Source: Cristatella mucedo
Lineage: Eukaryota > Bryozoa > Phylactolaemata > Cristatellidae
Assembly: GCA_009760855.2 (NCBI GenBank)
Contig: WPIO01000067.1
Span: 1,055,501-1,119,500, forward strand
Length of the DNA stretch: 64,000 nucleotides
Direction of reading: 5' to 3'
Program-made: the position numbers and the translations under genes
Part shown: one piece after another, positions 1 to 12,557 of the stretch
Layout of the letters: each line of letters begins with the position of its first letter
Numbering within the stretch: position 1 is the first letter of the stretch
Notes under the pieces: model-generated
Database searches by the model: none
What the model was told of the DNA's origin: nothing
Seen by the model: the letters and a program-made list of their open reading frames with translations, nothing else

Positions 1-1046
1 AAAACTTAACCCCGTGGCCAAACAGTTAACTCATTATTCGCAGCTTTTCCGGCCCTTGCACGTCGCGTTCACGGTGGGTGCACATCTTTTAGCCAGGTCT
101 GTTGGAAATGTCATACTAAACAATCGGCATCAATACTCAGTGACAGCAGCCGGCTTCTGCTCAAGCAAGCTATGCCAACAACGTTTTTGTATCCTACCAC
201 CGATTCTCCGATTTTCTTCGCTCCTACCTACCTATCCAAGTGACTTTCCAATGGGCTAGCCATCCGCAACCATCTTCTTAGACAGCCTGAAATATACTGC
301 TTACACAACATCGCCTTGCCAGTTAGAAGCGAATAAGCTATCGATTCTTTACAGACTCACTTGATTCACGTAAATAGTTCTTTGTCTTCTCAAGCCTGCT
401 GACAACTTGCAAGTAATCAGTAAAAAATTGACCTGCATCAACTGCATCCAAACTTAACGACTCTGAATTAGTTTAATTTTCTAGGATCCAGTTAAACCAC
501 CGGGTTTGTTCTAATAATATTCTGGTTAAGTTATTCACTGAAAATTCCTCTTGGGGTGTAAGCAATTATAGATTAAAGACCCTAAAGCTGCATTTACCGC
601 GACGTGATGCTGCTATGATTTATCTTGAACTATTGACGAAAATAAAATTGTTTAGAAATAGTGCATACCCATGAGGCCATGACGGAAGACTTGTACAGAA
701 AACGTCTCATTAAACGTCGCACGAGCTCAATCTCCTTGCGATCAGAAATTATGAGAGAAAACTAAAGCACTGAGAACATTATACCGTAATGTATGCAACC
801 TATAATTTTGCAACCAATAAAATCTGGTGATTAACGTTATTCCACCAATCGTAAAATGCTAACAATTTATAATCAAATGTTCGTCCGTGACCACTCCAAA
901 GTAAAAACCCATTATTTTTACCAATTGTTTCATGCACTGCTTTGTCCCTCGGTTTATCTACCGTCCAAACAAGGTCATGCCTTTTAGTTTAGCTTACTGT
1001 AATATGGCCCCTAAAACCTACTTTTCTGCTTTTGCGTCTTACTTAC
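1..1046 (-). other. Gene 2 intron after exon 7 (partial)
   Basis: AT-rich non-coding sequence. Several blocks, for example around 150-300, 540-600 and 700-770, resemble the intron after exon 5 at about 2600-2750, 3090-3150 and 3230-3300. They are the intronic part of the module duplication. Confidence 0.6.
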
Positions 1047-1227
1047 GTGATTTGCTTGCCATCAATGGAGGCGGTGGTTGGCAGGGAAACGGAGTCCGTA
1101 CCATTCAGTTTGGTCCAAGAATAGCTAGGCACAGGCGTGCCATCGGAATCGCAAGTAAGGTTTAGGGTGCCACCAATAATCGTGCTTCCGCTAGAGGTCA
1201 CAGTGACAGTTGTAGGTCCTTTGGTTT
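1047..1227 (-). CDS. Gene 2 exon 7: Ig4, N-terminal half
   Basis: Acceptor AGTTGTAG, donor AC|GTAAGT, phase 1 to 2, 181 nt. It encodes IGGTLNLTCDSDGTPVPSYS then WTKLNGTDSV. The C-terminal half should lie beyond the left edge; I see no candidate in 1-1046. Confidence 0.92.
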
Positions 1228-4200
1228 CTACAACTAACGTCTCGAGATCATTGTGTGCTCCAAGCTGTGCAGTTCTCTTTGACGTCAAGTATTTAATCGA
1301 TAGGCCAGTTGAACTATAATGAAGGAACTATAGAACTACAGAACTATAATGACGAACCTCATCGTCATCGTATGTGTATTAAGTGAACACAAAGATCAGA
1401 GACGGGCATACAACACTACTCTCACTTGTGATTTATTTACTACACGCGAGGTGGCATGCGAAGATGTACTGAGCAGTGCTTTACTTTCGCACACGACGAT
1501 GTGAAAACACGATGGCAGTGTTCATGTTTTCTGAAAAGATCATTACTGCATTATCTGCGATCCAGTCAAAGTTCGATGAGCACTTAAGAGCACGGCTAGT
1601 TTGTTACTACACGAGGAACTAGACGATTGACCTCAAATTTATTCTATTCCAGCTAAAATACTAGCCTGCATCTCTGGCGCAGCCATGACCAGTTGATGAA
1701 TGATCAGTGACAGCAAATATTAACTGTTAATATGCAGGAGCCTTTGCCAAACAGCTGTTAGGAAACTAGTTTAAGCGGCACACTATCAAAGCTGTCATAC
1801 TTTAAGCATTGCTGACCTGAGACAAGGCAAAAAAACGTTTCCCTTGTCGAAAGGATAGGCCCTGGCCTAACTAACAAGATCCGCTAATCAGCAACTGGTT
1901 ACATGGCACCACTTATTTAAAAACATAGGAGCACACGAGGTACTACAAGCAAGCACGACCATTTGAGATTGCTTTGTGATTTTCTCCCATGTCATAGCAG
2001 GATATTCTTACCAGGAAGGATCGTTGTACTGATAATTATTGCACTTGAAGCTGAGCCAGATGGGTTCATCGCAGTACAAACGTACGTGCCGGAGTCCTCG
2101 TCTTGCAGTGATGGTATGCTGAGAAATTACAATCCAAAATGTTCCCGCCGAAATCATGTCAAGCTGTTACCTTGCGTCAATGCACCAGCAAGTGTAGTAA
2201 GCATACAGATGTAGCAGGTTTTGTGCTCCACAGCTGAATGAAATGTCTTTCAATACTCACAAGGATGCGGGCTTTGAAATAATGATGTGTACAGTCATTT
2301 GGGCTATATTCTGTTTGCTACGGCATTAAGGACTAATATATAGACTGAATTGAATGCTGTAACATGGAAGTGACAGTTTCGTTTTGTCTTGACAATCGGG
2401 ACTTGTTATGCTGTGAATTCCCATGTACGTGAGTCCGTGCATTAGCAAAAACCCGTAAAGACAAATGTAACTTACTATCTGAAACTCATTCGCCAAATGA
2501 ACTTGACTTTCACGGTAATTGTATTCCTTTGTGCTTAGCTTAGTCTGTCGGCATCGTTTCTCTCAGAAATTGTGCTATAGCTCTCTAAAAAGCACCGATT
2601 TCTGCTCAAGCAGCCTATACATATAAATTTTGTCCCCGTCGTTTAACTCCCTGATTTCTCTTGCTCCCGCCTACCTATTCAAATTATTGCCCAATCAGAC
2701 TAGCCATCAACAACCGTCTCTTTTAACTTGAGTCGGTTAGCTGTATCTGCTACACACCAATAATCCTCTGGAAATCGTCTCACTTCGTTTGCATGAGCTG
2801 ACAGCACTAAATTGACTACTTGCTAACAAAGTGCCGTCACCAAACTCTCCAGCATTTACGCAGAAGCCTATAAGAAATCCATTCCTCACCAAAATAGCGT
2901 GATCACCGTTAATAGTCCTTCCTGTGCTAATGCCTGCAGAAACGGCGAAAGCAATCAATGACGAACTGACCTGCATTATTTGCAGCGAATGCAAACAATC
3001 CAGAAAGAGACCAAGCTATTTAGCGTTCTAAAGCAAATTCACGAATATTGTATCCTAGATATTTTCTTATCAAATTATTCACAGAGAAATTCTCTGTGTA
3101 ATTATAGCAATGTAAGCAATAAGACCCTGAACTACATTTAAGCTATAGACGAAATGGTGAAGCACTACTATAACTTTCGAAAACGATCGATGAAAACCGT
3201 TAAAACCCTTCGGTACCCACAGAGCTCAAGTGAAGTTTTTACTCAAAAAATCTAGCCAAACTTCACACGAGATCCATCTCTTTACCATCCGCAATTTTTA
3301 AAAAACTAACTACGTGAGGTACGACACGAAATCATTGCATACGTAAGCGATCTCCACTTTGGCCACAAACAAGTGGAGAAAAATTAATCAAAGGTGAAAA
3401 TCTTCAGTAGTATCACTTGTGAGAAGTTACATTGCGTCAATCGTAATACACATTCAATTTTTAACTGAATGGTCGTTGCCTCGATGACCACTGTCAGGTG
3501 AAAAGCCACTCCCTTATTGGAATGTGGCTGCACTCTGTTGTTCACGTCAGCTAGTCTGCCATGAAGACCCCCTTCTTGAATTCTAGGTTGCCACAGCTTA
3601 GCTCCTTGACTTAATTAATGGTCTCGCGTCTTACTTACGTGACTTTATTGCCATCAATGGAGGCTTTGTCCTGCAGTGCAACTGAATCCGTGCCGCTCAG
3701 TCTGGTCCAATAGTAGTCAGGAGCCGGTATGCCGTCGGCCTCGCAAACGAGGTTGACGGTGCCACCAACGGCTGTGTTTCCACTGTATGTCAAATTGACA
3801 GTGATCGGTGCCTCGGTTTCTAAAAACGAATGCGGCCCATGATCACGGGTCGCAGAAAATTTGCGGCTGATGATGGCTTCAATTTTCTAGTTTACACATT
3901 CGCTGGCTAGCCCTAACTTCTGCACTCCACCAACAAAGGTTGTGCTGCAGGATACTTGTTAACATCTCGGAAGCCTCCAGAAACGAGTTGCACCATAGGC
4001 TCTTTGTTGGCAAGCTATAATTACGGCCGGTATTTGCATCAAATGATCTTACATGAACGAAGACTAGGTTTGTCTACTCAATCCTGGTACAAGATTTCTG
4101 AATTTCATATAAAATTCATAGCCTAGAGAAAACCAGTCTGCAACAAAGCAGTGCACACGCACTTATGGGGACTGAAAGCCAATTTTAATTATGCGATCAA

Positions 4201-7200
4201 CGTAAAACTTTAGAGGAACATCACTGGCCTATTCTATTTGCTTTTCGTGGTTATGAAGAAACTTATAATGCGAGGAGATTGGTGATTGCTTATTCTTAAG
4301 GTTATAAGAAGGAAACGACAAAGTTGGAACAGCCCTCGACGTACTTTCTACCGGTAAGATTTTTACTGTTTCATCCGTTGATCCAAACTCGTTGCTGGAT
4401 CGGCAACTGTACTGGCCTCCGTTTTCTTGCTGTAGGTTGTCAATCCTGAAACGTTTCGACATATTTCATGTCAGCATAGCCACAGGTATTATGAATTAGA
4501 ATTTTCTGTATGTATATTTGGACCAAGGTAACATTACATTACGGGCTCTAACTGCACATTACAGATGCGAAACTTTCGCGGTTTTATTAAGACCGGTCGT
4601 GAACTTGATTGTATGCTTTGTAAAAAATTGTCTCATCTTTGGCACCCGATCTTTAGTTTCAATAGCAGTATTGATGAGTTATTCCTAAGACGGCCATTAG
4701 AGCTCAGCTGTCACGTCCATCTAGTGTCAGCGACATTAATTCTGCCACGGTTGTGTTGTGCATGGAAATGCGTGCCTGAGTTTCTCTCCACTCTATAGCA
4801 TGTTTAAATATGGTGCAAATATTGGCAGCTGAGCTTGTCGTTCGCAAATATTCCAGCAGTTAAATTATAGCATTTTTGTTCAAACTGCACCGGCTGCTTG
4901 AACATACGTTAGAAATCAGCCACGTAAATTTACATCCTTTCGTCACATTCTAGAGCCAATCATTCTTAAATCATGTTACTATTCTTGCAGTTAATCCAAA
5001 CTCACACTCGCCACGTTAGGCATGTAATCCATAATTGTGACAGACCACAAATCTTTTAAGACTACGCCTTCGATTTTATGAATGCACATGCTTTACCTTC
5101 TTATCAATGGAGTTCAGGCCATCACCTCCCTCGATGAGATAATAATCAAATCTTAGCTTATGTTTCTTCATGACAAAAGCTTTTCTTATTAGTTTTCTAT
5201 TTTTTTGGTGCTGAATTTGTACTTTTCAAATTCTGCCCGCTTTGCTATCTTGCCATCTGGAACTAAAGATGCCTAAGAAAAAGACATCTAGAACTTACAC
5301 GGGGTGCTATGCAAGTGTGTAAACATTATTATTTCCCTCTTTCGAAAGAAGAGGCGGTGCAAGCAGTACCACTTTGTGCTACCTCTATGAGGAACTCTGT
5401 TGTCTGTTTGACCTTGACCGATGAGAATTTCTCAGCTCGAAGCAATTAGAGCGTCTATCCATCGCTTAGGTGTCTGCACACTAATTGCTATGCACACTCG
5501 AAGTCAACTTGGCATCGAAAGCTTATTAACTGGTCAATACCTGCACTCACAGATCACAGCACACCTCTAAAGGACATCACAGGTGGTCATGACCAAAATC
5601 TAGGTAGGCCAAGCGAGATGAATATCGAACCGTTAGTTGATTTCGATTTCAAGTACGGCAAAGAGGTCCCTAGCCTGTCGATGAAGGTAGCTCCATCTTT
5701 CTACGCCGGACCAGAGTTTTGAGGAGCCGACAGTTTCGGAAGACAGAAGAGGGCTATCGCGAAGCCGCGGAAGGCCTCGCTACCAAGCTTCCTGTGCCTA
5801 AAATTTGTGCCTAAAATTGCATTCGTCCGTCTTTAACCAAGCTTCAATAGCCTGCTCATGGCTGCAATGTAACTCGCTATCGCCGATCAAGGTCGGTCGC
5901 ACTAGGGGCGGGGGTCCGACTTCGCGATCCATCCCTGTGAATGCGTATGCGCCTGTTGCAGAGCAGGGCCGGCTGCAGCAGAAGCGTTTTAAGGAGGCCG
6001 AGATTACCTCAGCTGACCGCCCGACACTTGCACGTTCGATGTCTGCAGCTCCTGCGGCACTATCCACTGGACTGTCGGCTGTGGCGTGCCCTGCCCGATG
6101 CATTCCAGAGTGACCGTCGCGTTGAAGGCGTACTCGCCCGACAGGCTGCCGCCGGATATGATAGGCGCAAGAGGCGGCACGCCGACCACGACTTGGATCT
6201 CGACAGCGGCCGACAAGCCAGAGCAGCTCTTTGCGGCGCAGTAGTACGAGCCACCGTCCTCAGGGCGTAAGCTCGGAATCCTGAAAAGACAGCACGCAGA
6301 GCGGCCGTGACAGGAGACAGGGGGACGAGCAGGTGCTGCCGCTGACAAGACACCGATCGGACCGCCGAGCAGGCAGCCGAGTGGATGCCTCTGATGCAAC
6401 GACAATGGGTAAAGGTGGCCGCCACTCGTACGTAAGCGTCTGTCCTCCGATCACCGTGCTGGCGGGCAGCGTCGCATTGTCGCCTCGCCACCAGACAATG
6501 GTGACGTCGGGCTCCGAGGTCGAGGTCTTGCAGTTCAAAGTCACCTTCGAACCGGGCCGGTAGGTAAGCCCGACTGCGGGCGTGGCCGGCGGCTGCTGCT
6601 GCCGGCATGCTACGAAAACAAGAGAGGAGACGCGTGACCTCAAGCGACACTCCACCAATGCCAAAAACGACCGTACAAAATATTTCGATGAAGAGTCATT
6701 AGTTGGTTAGAAAGCAGAGCCTGTGTGTCGAAGGTAAACAGGACAGGAGTAGAACAAGCTAGTTGCAAGACGCAACCGGATCCACTAAATCGAGCCGAAG
6801 AGACTTGTTAAAAGCACAGGCCAGCAGCAACTTGCGATCAACCTCCTAGAAATTTCCAAATATATCATTGCAGCAACCAACAGCCATCTACTCGGCCGCT
6901 TTCTTTGACCGAACGCTAGGTTCAAAAAAGCTTGAACGAAGATCGACTCTCTTGAATTGACATCAATAAAAAAAATTTGCCTTCCTTCTGAAATCATGTT
7001 TACGGTAGCCTGATTTAAATTATGATTTTAAATTACTCATATTATTATTAAATCATATTTCAGAAGCAACACTTCTGCTATTCTTTATTTATTTTGCTCT
7101 AGAACTAGAAGCACCTAGCTAAAGCTGCGCAAGCAAAATCATATTTATTTTAATCTATTTACTTGAACTATGAATTATATTTATTTTATTAATATCTATA

Positions 7201-9745
7201 TTTATATGGTGTATATTTTTATTATTAGATTTGTATTATTCGCTTATTATTTATTTATTTATTTGAATATGAATTTCGAACTCTGAACTTATTCATTTGT
7301 ACAGTCTTCCATTACCACTTCGCCAATTAGAGCGCGTTGTTCACTGATTGGCTATCCTAGTGCAATCAAAGTTATATGAATAGTTATATGATATTTGTAA
7401 GGTCTAATATGTCTTATTTTCTCTTGTTTTGTCTAATATATTGAGTATAGGAGTGTAATGGTAGCTGCAGGTATGTTATTTCTTGTCCTGAAGGCTTTAA
7501 TAATGTTAAAATTGTAATTAACGGGGCGTGAACAGGTTTTCTATTTTCTAACCATGAAAATATTCAATTTATAAATAAAGAAACTTACTTCGAAGAAATT
7601 CTCTTATCGGGGTTGAGCCTGGAACTGATTAACCACCATAAACGAGAGACGACTGTATTTGGGTTTAAGGTTTTCTAAGTTGTCGGAAGCATACGAATTA
7701 CTCGCCGGTCAGGCCAAATGCCACCTTGTGCAGCCGGTGCTGTTAGTAATGTGCAGCTAGTTATATGAATCTGTATAACTTTTTAATTTCACAACTACGT
7801 TTATGGAAATTCTACGCAAGTCGATATGACAGATCTTTATCAAGATTAGCCGTAAAATAGCACGCTCATGCATGGTGCTTCGGCTCGAGCCTGACGACCC
7901 TGGCAGACGACCCAGATAGTATTGGCCCAAGAACGCCCTGCCCCCCATTCTGTGTCTCAGCCCAGGCGTATGACGCTGTTACTAAGCGACTCAGGACGAT
8001 GGTTCCACTGCCAAGGCACTCCGATTGCAACACGAAACGGTAGCCATTGAAGCTCGTCTGCCGCTTTGGGTGATGCTGCCAAATCACGCCACCTGTACGC
8101 TTACTGTTTACTTGGCCAGCTGTAAGCCTGGTTTCCCTTTTGGCTGACCACCAGGCCTCCATACCAAGCGAGGATAACGTATTGCGAAAAGTTTCTGCAC
8201 TTCGTATATGCTTTCCGGGCGCATGCTTTTCGAGCGAAAGCCGGTCTACCGTGGGAAATTTTTTCAAACCGCGACCATATCATTACACTGTGCATTACGC
8301 CTGTGGATCCGTTGGCGATTAACGCCTTCAGTGCAGATAGACGAAGAGTAATGTTGACATCTTCACCGTGGCATCCTCCCGCTTAGTTTTGGCTCTCCGT
8401 TAGCTGTGCATCAATTTAGGGGAGTTGTCACAAGAAGGATCTAACAAAGTTTGCTACATACTTTCAGGCTGATGTCAGCAAAAGCCATTCTGCTCGTAAA
8501 TTCTTTACTTTGTCTGTCGAAGCTACTGAAACTCTGGCCTTCTGGCCGCTTCTATAAAGTGCCATATAAAGTGCCATCTCCAGATATATATAAAGATATA
8601 TATAAAGTAGATATATAAAGTGCCATATCTCTCCAGAACGAATGCACATATGAGTGCTGTCAGTTAGCGAGGATAAAGCAACTAAGCTGAGAATGCTGGT
8701 CAGCTGCTCAGCTGGCGCTGTTTTACCATAAAGTAGGTATGAGCACTAAATCTGCAGTTGAGCTGCCCAGGCAAGCTTTTAGATGCTTTCAAACTGCACA
8801 CGGTGTCACAGCGTCTGCCCTCCGGTCTAGCAAGCCGTTTGGTAGACACGATGATCTCCACCTGACCGGCAACCTGCTGCCTCAGATTACTTTAACCAGG
8901 CACTCACATTTTTTGCTGCGATGGCCATAGTTAGGTATCACTCAAAACCAACTGCACTTATGTGATTGCGAATAATTAGAGTACAGACGGTAGAATAACA
9001 ATAATAATGACATTTGTGTATCCCTATTCAGAGGAATACATTACTTTCTAATCATTTTACTTATGCTGGAAAGGTATTGACGAAAGTGCTTTACCTAAGG
9101 TTTGTGTACCAAGGTAGGTACTCAATTATTTAAATCGTGTGCTGGCAGCGACATTGCAAGCTAAGCTCCAACGATACTCTTTTCGGCTTGCGAGGGAAGG
9201 ATTTTTCAAATTTATCTAGCGATCTGAGAGAGCTCAACCTTTTTTCTTGTATAGGTACACATGCTAGAAAGAGAGGTGGATTTTCTCGTAATATCATGCA
9301 CCACGAAAACAATTCAAGTGGGTAGCGCTTGATGCAGTGCGGCACAGCAGGTAAGCTTTAAACTACTTTATCAAAGTCGCCAAGTAGCAGGGTGATAAGA
9401 GCAACTAGATGAAAGAATCGACCATCGGAAGCTGTCTCTAGGTTTCTTTAACTGACTGAAATATCGCCAAATAAGATAAAGTGAGATAGGATGCTGATGT
9501 CACCACCACGCATTGTGAGCAAATGTCAACTTCAGCTTACTTTCAGTGTGATCATTTCGTTTTCCAATATCCGAGCCGTTTAGGTCCTGGATCTTGCTAA
9601 TCTGTACAAGACATTCGGTAATTGTACTTATTAAGCGAATAGCAAGCGTTTTGCTCGTCAAGCTGCTGCATCAACGGCTACTTACGACTCCTGCTTCGCC
9701 GTTGCCAGCCAGGAGGGCAGCCCACACGAGCAGGGCGAACTTCAT
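1047..9745 (-). CDS. Gene 2: secreted Ig-repeat protein, tandem paralogue, 3' end missing
   Basis: Seven exons (listed separately) join in frame for 1070 nt, about 356 codons. They encode a signal peptide, then Ig1, Ig2, Ig3 and the N-terminal half of Ig4 before the left edge. Introns cut every Ig between its two cysteines in phase 2, and separate most domains in phase 1, exactly as in gene 1. Ig3 and Ig4 share the G-G-T-x-N-L-x-C core and G-T-D-S-V stretch with gene 1 Ig D. The likely product is a secreted matrix or adhesion protein of perlecan/hemicentin style. Ig1 begins right after the signal peptide, so no SEA, LDLa or von Willebrand module precedes it. Same orientation and similar modules suggest tandem duplication with gene 1. 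The C-terminal architecture is unknown. Confidence 0.82.
2012..2118 (-). CDS. Gene 2 exon 6: Ig3, C-terminal half
   Basis: Acceptor TTTCTCAG, donor G|GTAAGA, phase 2 to 1, 107 nt. It encodes IPSLQDEDSGTYVCTAMNPS, nearly the same wording as gene 1 exon 3. Confidence 0.92.
3639..3819 (-). CDS. Gene 2 exon 5: Ig3, N-terminal half
   Basis: Acceptor GTTTTTAG, donor AC|GTAAGT, phase 1 to 2, 181 nt. It encodes VGGTVNLVCEADGIPAPDYY then WTRLSGTDSV. Exon 7 has the same length and is clearly related. Confidence 0.92.
4345..4445 (-). CDS. Gene 2 exon 4: Ig2, C-terminal half
   Basis: Acceptor GTTTCAG, donor GAAA|GTACGT, phase 2 to 1, 101 nt. It encodes IDNLQQENGGQYSCRSSNEF. A nearer GT (CCG|GTAGAA) would leave phase 0 and break the frame, so the GTACGT donor is preferred. 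Confidence 0.88.
4446..6007 (-). other. Gene 2 intron between exons 3 and 4
   Basis: No gene or named repeat recognised. Opposing open frames near 5800-6110 are shadows of the adjoining GC-rich Ig exon. Confidence 0.55.
6008..6280 (-). CDS. Gene 2 exon 3: Ig1 C-half joined to Ig2 N-half
   Basis: Acceptor CTTTTCAG, donor AG|GTAATC, phase 2-2, 273 nt. It encodes LRPEDGGSYYCAAKSCSG (Ig1 strand F, with an extra cysteine) and then FNATVTLECIGQGTPQPTVQ followed by W (Ig2). An inter-domain intron is missing here. Confidence 0.92.
6432..6598 (-). CDS. Gene 2 exon 2: Ig1, N-terminal half
   Basis: Starts at CAG|CAGCAG in phase 0 and ends AC|GTACGA in phase 2, 167 nt. It encodes GLTYRPGSKVTLNCKTSTSE then IVWWRGDN, with the first Ig cysteine and the tryptophan. 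Three consecutive CAGs at the acceptor could give transcripts differing by one or two glutamines just after the signal peptide. Confidence 0.85.
6599..9685 (-). other. Gene 2 intron 1
   Basis: A 3.1-kb intron. It is AT-rich with no recognisable gene at 7000-7620, more balanced beyond, and has a short (GATATATATAAA) cluster near 8582-8630. I see no clear mobile element. Confidence 0.6.
9686..9745 (-). CDS. Gene 2 exon 1: start codon and signal peptide
   Basis: ATG at 9745 opens MKFALLVWAALLAGNGEAGV: one lysine, a hydrophobic core (FALLVWAALLAG) and small residues suited to signal peptidase. The exon ends in phase 0 at GTC|GTAAGT, a strong donor. The next exon has a matching phase-0 acceptor 3.1 kb downstream. 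The start is chosen because it is the only ATG before the hydrophobic core. Confidence 0.75.
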
Positions 9746-9814
9746 GCTTTTGAAGTTGCTATGCACAGGAACAAGTTTGATTGCAATAATCAATGCTTGA
9801 CAGCTTGGAAGCAG

Positions 9815-9841
9815 GATTATAATCTGAAGCAGGCGACGTCA
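9815..9841 (-). promoter_or_regulatory. Possible core promoter motifs of gene 2
   Basis: Upstream of the gene 2 ATG the minus strand has TGACGTCG (one base from a CRE) at 9834-9841 and the TATA-like palindrome GATTATAATC at 9815-9824, about 70-95 nt before the start codon. The order and spacing suit a compact promoter, but short motifs like these occur by chance. Confidence 0.25.
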
Positions 9842-12413
9842 CTATTGAAATGGGCTCTGCACACCCGGTGAATACTTACCCCCGTGAGGCGGCTGCACCA
9901 AGAAGTGACTATGATGGTCTAACTCGGCCTAATATATCTCCCTTCATAGCGCGAGTGAAATATTTGCTCCGAAATCTACGTCATGATTATGGGAAGGGCT
10001 ACCAGCATCTGCATCGCTCTAGAAGGCTCTCATTGGTCGCAAAATCCTACTGATTTGCTTGGCACCTGAGTTTGTCGTGACGATTAGTCACTGTGGGCTG
10101 ATTTCAAGACGTGAGCCCGGAGTGTGAACTCATGCATCAGTACTTAGGCTATCGAAATGCATTGGCACAATAATTCGAGATGCGGTCGCAGGTGCGCCTG
10201 CAGTAGCAACACGCAGCAATTCAAGCACTTAATATTCACTGCTGCCACTCAAATGCAGCGTGCGATCATACGCCCGAGTCTCTCATTTGCCGCTGCTCGG
10301 TCGCTTGCAACCATCTACACTACCTAAGGACGTTGTCAGAGGGACACCAGCTTCCTGTTCTGTAGCTCGTGACCAGGTTCTTAAGCACGAAAACTCTCTA
10401 CTTTTGACAGAGCATTCACTACAGTTGTATGATCTTGGCGACAGCAATTAATGTGCTAAACTGCTCACACTTAATGTGCTGACGTGGTCAAGCACTATTT
10501 TCGAAAACACTGATATTCATTTCTCCTCCGATAGTCAGCTCTAGTACATCTTCCATTCTTTATTCACATACAGCTGTTTTTAAAGGCAGGAAATCACTGT
10601 ATGCAGCTACCACTGTTTTTATTTTACAAATGCCTGTATTTCTTTTACCCAGATCTATAACCTGTCAAAGAATTCAAGTATTTCAGAATAGTATCTGCCC
10701 TAGTCCAAAAATCCTAGTTCAACTAGAACAAAGGATCAAACTGAAATAGCGTGGTATCATTTCCACTATAATTCTTTTTGCTTATGAAAAATATACAAAC
10801 AATTCAACAAAAAATTTAGAAATCTTAGTTTTAATTTGAATTATACATGCAAAGACGACGCATTTTGCTCTCAATCTGCCACATTTATATTAGCAAGAAA
10901 AATAATTTCGTTCGGTGCCAAGAAATATTTATAATCTAAAGGTTGATTTTGTTTCTCAATGATTTTCAATTTGGAAACTTGTATTTTACCAGATTACAAA
11001 AAATGCTGCAGTAGTAGCCCTAACTGGTTTAACGTTTCATAGTATCCGTCTAATTAAAGTTACAAAATAATCATGAAGGGTAGCGCGGATGATGACAATT
11101 TACCTTGTTTGGCGACAATTCTGATTGAAAATTACGAAACCCGTAGGTGTGCAGACTGTTGTGGGCGGTACATTTGTTATCAACTGTTACAATATGTGGA
11201 GCTATTTGCATTTATTTAGTTCTTATTTATTTTTTTATTTTTTATTCTTTATAAATAAAATATTGTATATCTAAAAGATAAAATTGAAATAGCTAACCTC
11301 AAGACGAATCTAAAATTTGACCTCATCCAATTATTTTTTGTCGGATTTACTTCATGATTTTGAATGTGCAACCGCTCAATAACTATTTTTTCTAGTGCTT
11401 TAATCCCATCCTGCTTACTTGAACCTCAAAGTCTCTCACCTCCCAGGGCGTATCACTCGCGCTCTCTATTGCACGGCAGAAACAATTCTCACATCAACTG
11501 ACGATAAATAAAGGTGCTATCCTAGACCACGGTCAAGTTGAATGTATTAGGTGGCCGATACCGAATGTAATGCATGACCGGGTTCGAGCCCGGTGGCACA
11601 TAAATCTCTTGAATAGAGATTAAGTTCTCTTAGGGCTAGAAAAATGAATTATTTATTTTTTAAATGGTATTTCAGGGTATGGCAAGTTGAAAATGCAAAA
11701 GTCGATTCTATTGACGCGTCCTCTTTTCCACAGCAAGGAATCTATGGATCCTGTTCTAAGGAGATCATTCTCAAGATGAAACTGTCAGCTCCTTAGCCAG
11801 GTCTGCCTTATGTCAGATTCATAGTATTACAGATAATTGTGAAGCTGTAGATATATAGACTGGTCATCATTGAGCTCTTCTTGCAGACACTCTCGGCAAC
11901 AGTGCAAGCAACGCATGGTTCGGTACACCACACCTACGGGCGCGCTGCTGAGCACGCTGTTCAGCTCTCGATCCGGCTAATCATATTCTAAGCTCGAAAC
12001 AGGACTGCTATTTTCTTTTGACTTCCACGTGCAACACTGAATTAGGCTTCTATAAATAAAGTACAAGTGTGTAGCTACATGCGGATAGCATTTTTGCAGC
12101 GTCTTTGGCTAATTAATCCCTCCAGCGGCCAGGTGAGACCGGCTGGATGCTATTTTTACTGCTGGTTTGCCAATACTTTCCAGTGCGCTATTTTGCCGAG
12201 ATTTGCTACAGCGAGGCAGCTTCAAGTGCGTATTCTGAGCTGCAGCCAGGGCTTTGTCGTTGGTACATACCGGTACATACTGTGCATACCTTAACCCAAA
12301 ATCTCCGGAAACTATTAGGAAACGGGTTACCTGCCGACAGAATAGGTGAATTCGCTCTCGTTGATATTCTGTATTATTTCAATATGATAACTAATGCTCG
12401 TAGTTTTCAGCAG
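9842..12413. other. Upstream intergenic region of gene 2
   Basis: No convincing coding sequence. AT-rich between about 10500 and 11400. It holds one SINE fragment (11572-11650). Confidence 0.5.
11572..11650 (+). mobile_element. SINE-A fragment
   Basis: Contains a perfect tRNA B box (GGTTCGAGCCCGG) followed by AGAGATTAAGTTCTCTTAGGG, the tail stem-loop shared with the LINE. The A-box half is not clear. Confidence 0.6.
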
Positions 12414-12475
12414 TGATATATATATATATATATATTTATTTATTTATTTATTTATTTATTTTCATTTATTTATTT
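12414..12475. repeat. (TA)n / (TTTA)n microsatellite
   Basis: About ten TA units followed by TTTA repeats. It lies just before a LINE relic and may be the target or tail of an insertion. Confidence 0.9.
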
Positions 12476-12557
12476 GTAACTTACCTTCGCAGTGCCTTTT
12501 TATTTTGATCATGCGCATCCTCACTACGTCCTGGCAATAACTACGTTAGACGGAGAC

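Larger units (their letters stand above)
1000..3840 (-). repeat. Tandem duplication of an Ig module with its introns
   Basis: Exons 5 and 7 (both 181 nt) and the sequence on their 3' side are homologous with an offset of about 2.55-2.6 kb. Both start AAACC after a TAG acceptor and end CACGTAAGTAAGACGC. Intronic words such as TTCTGCTCAAGCA and GTAAGCAAT recur in the same order. The visible second arm extends to the left edge. Confidence 0.75.
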
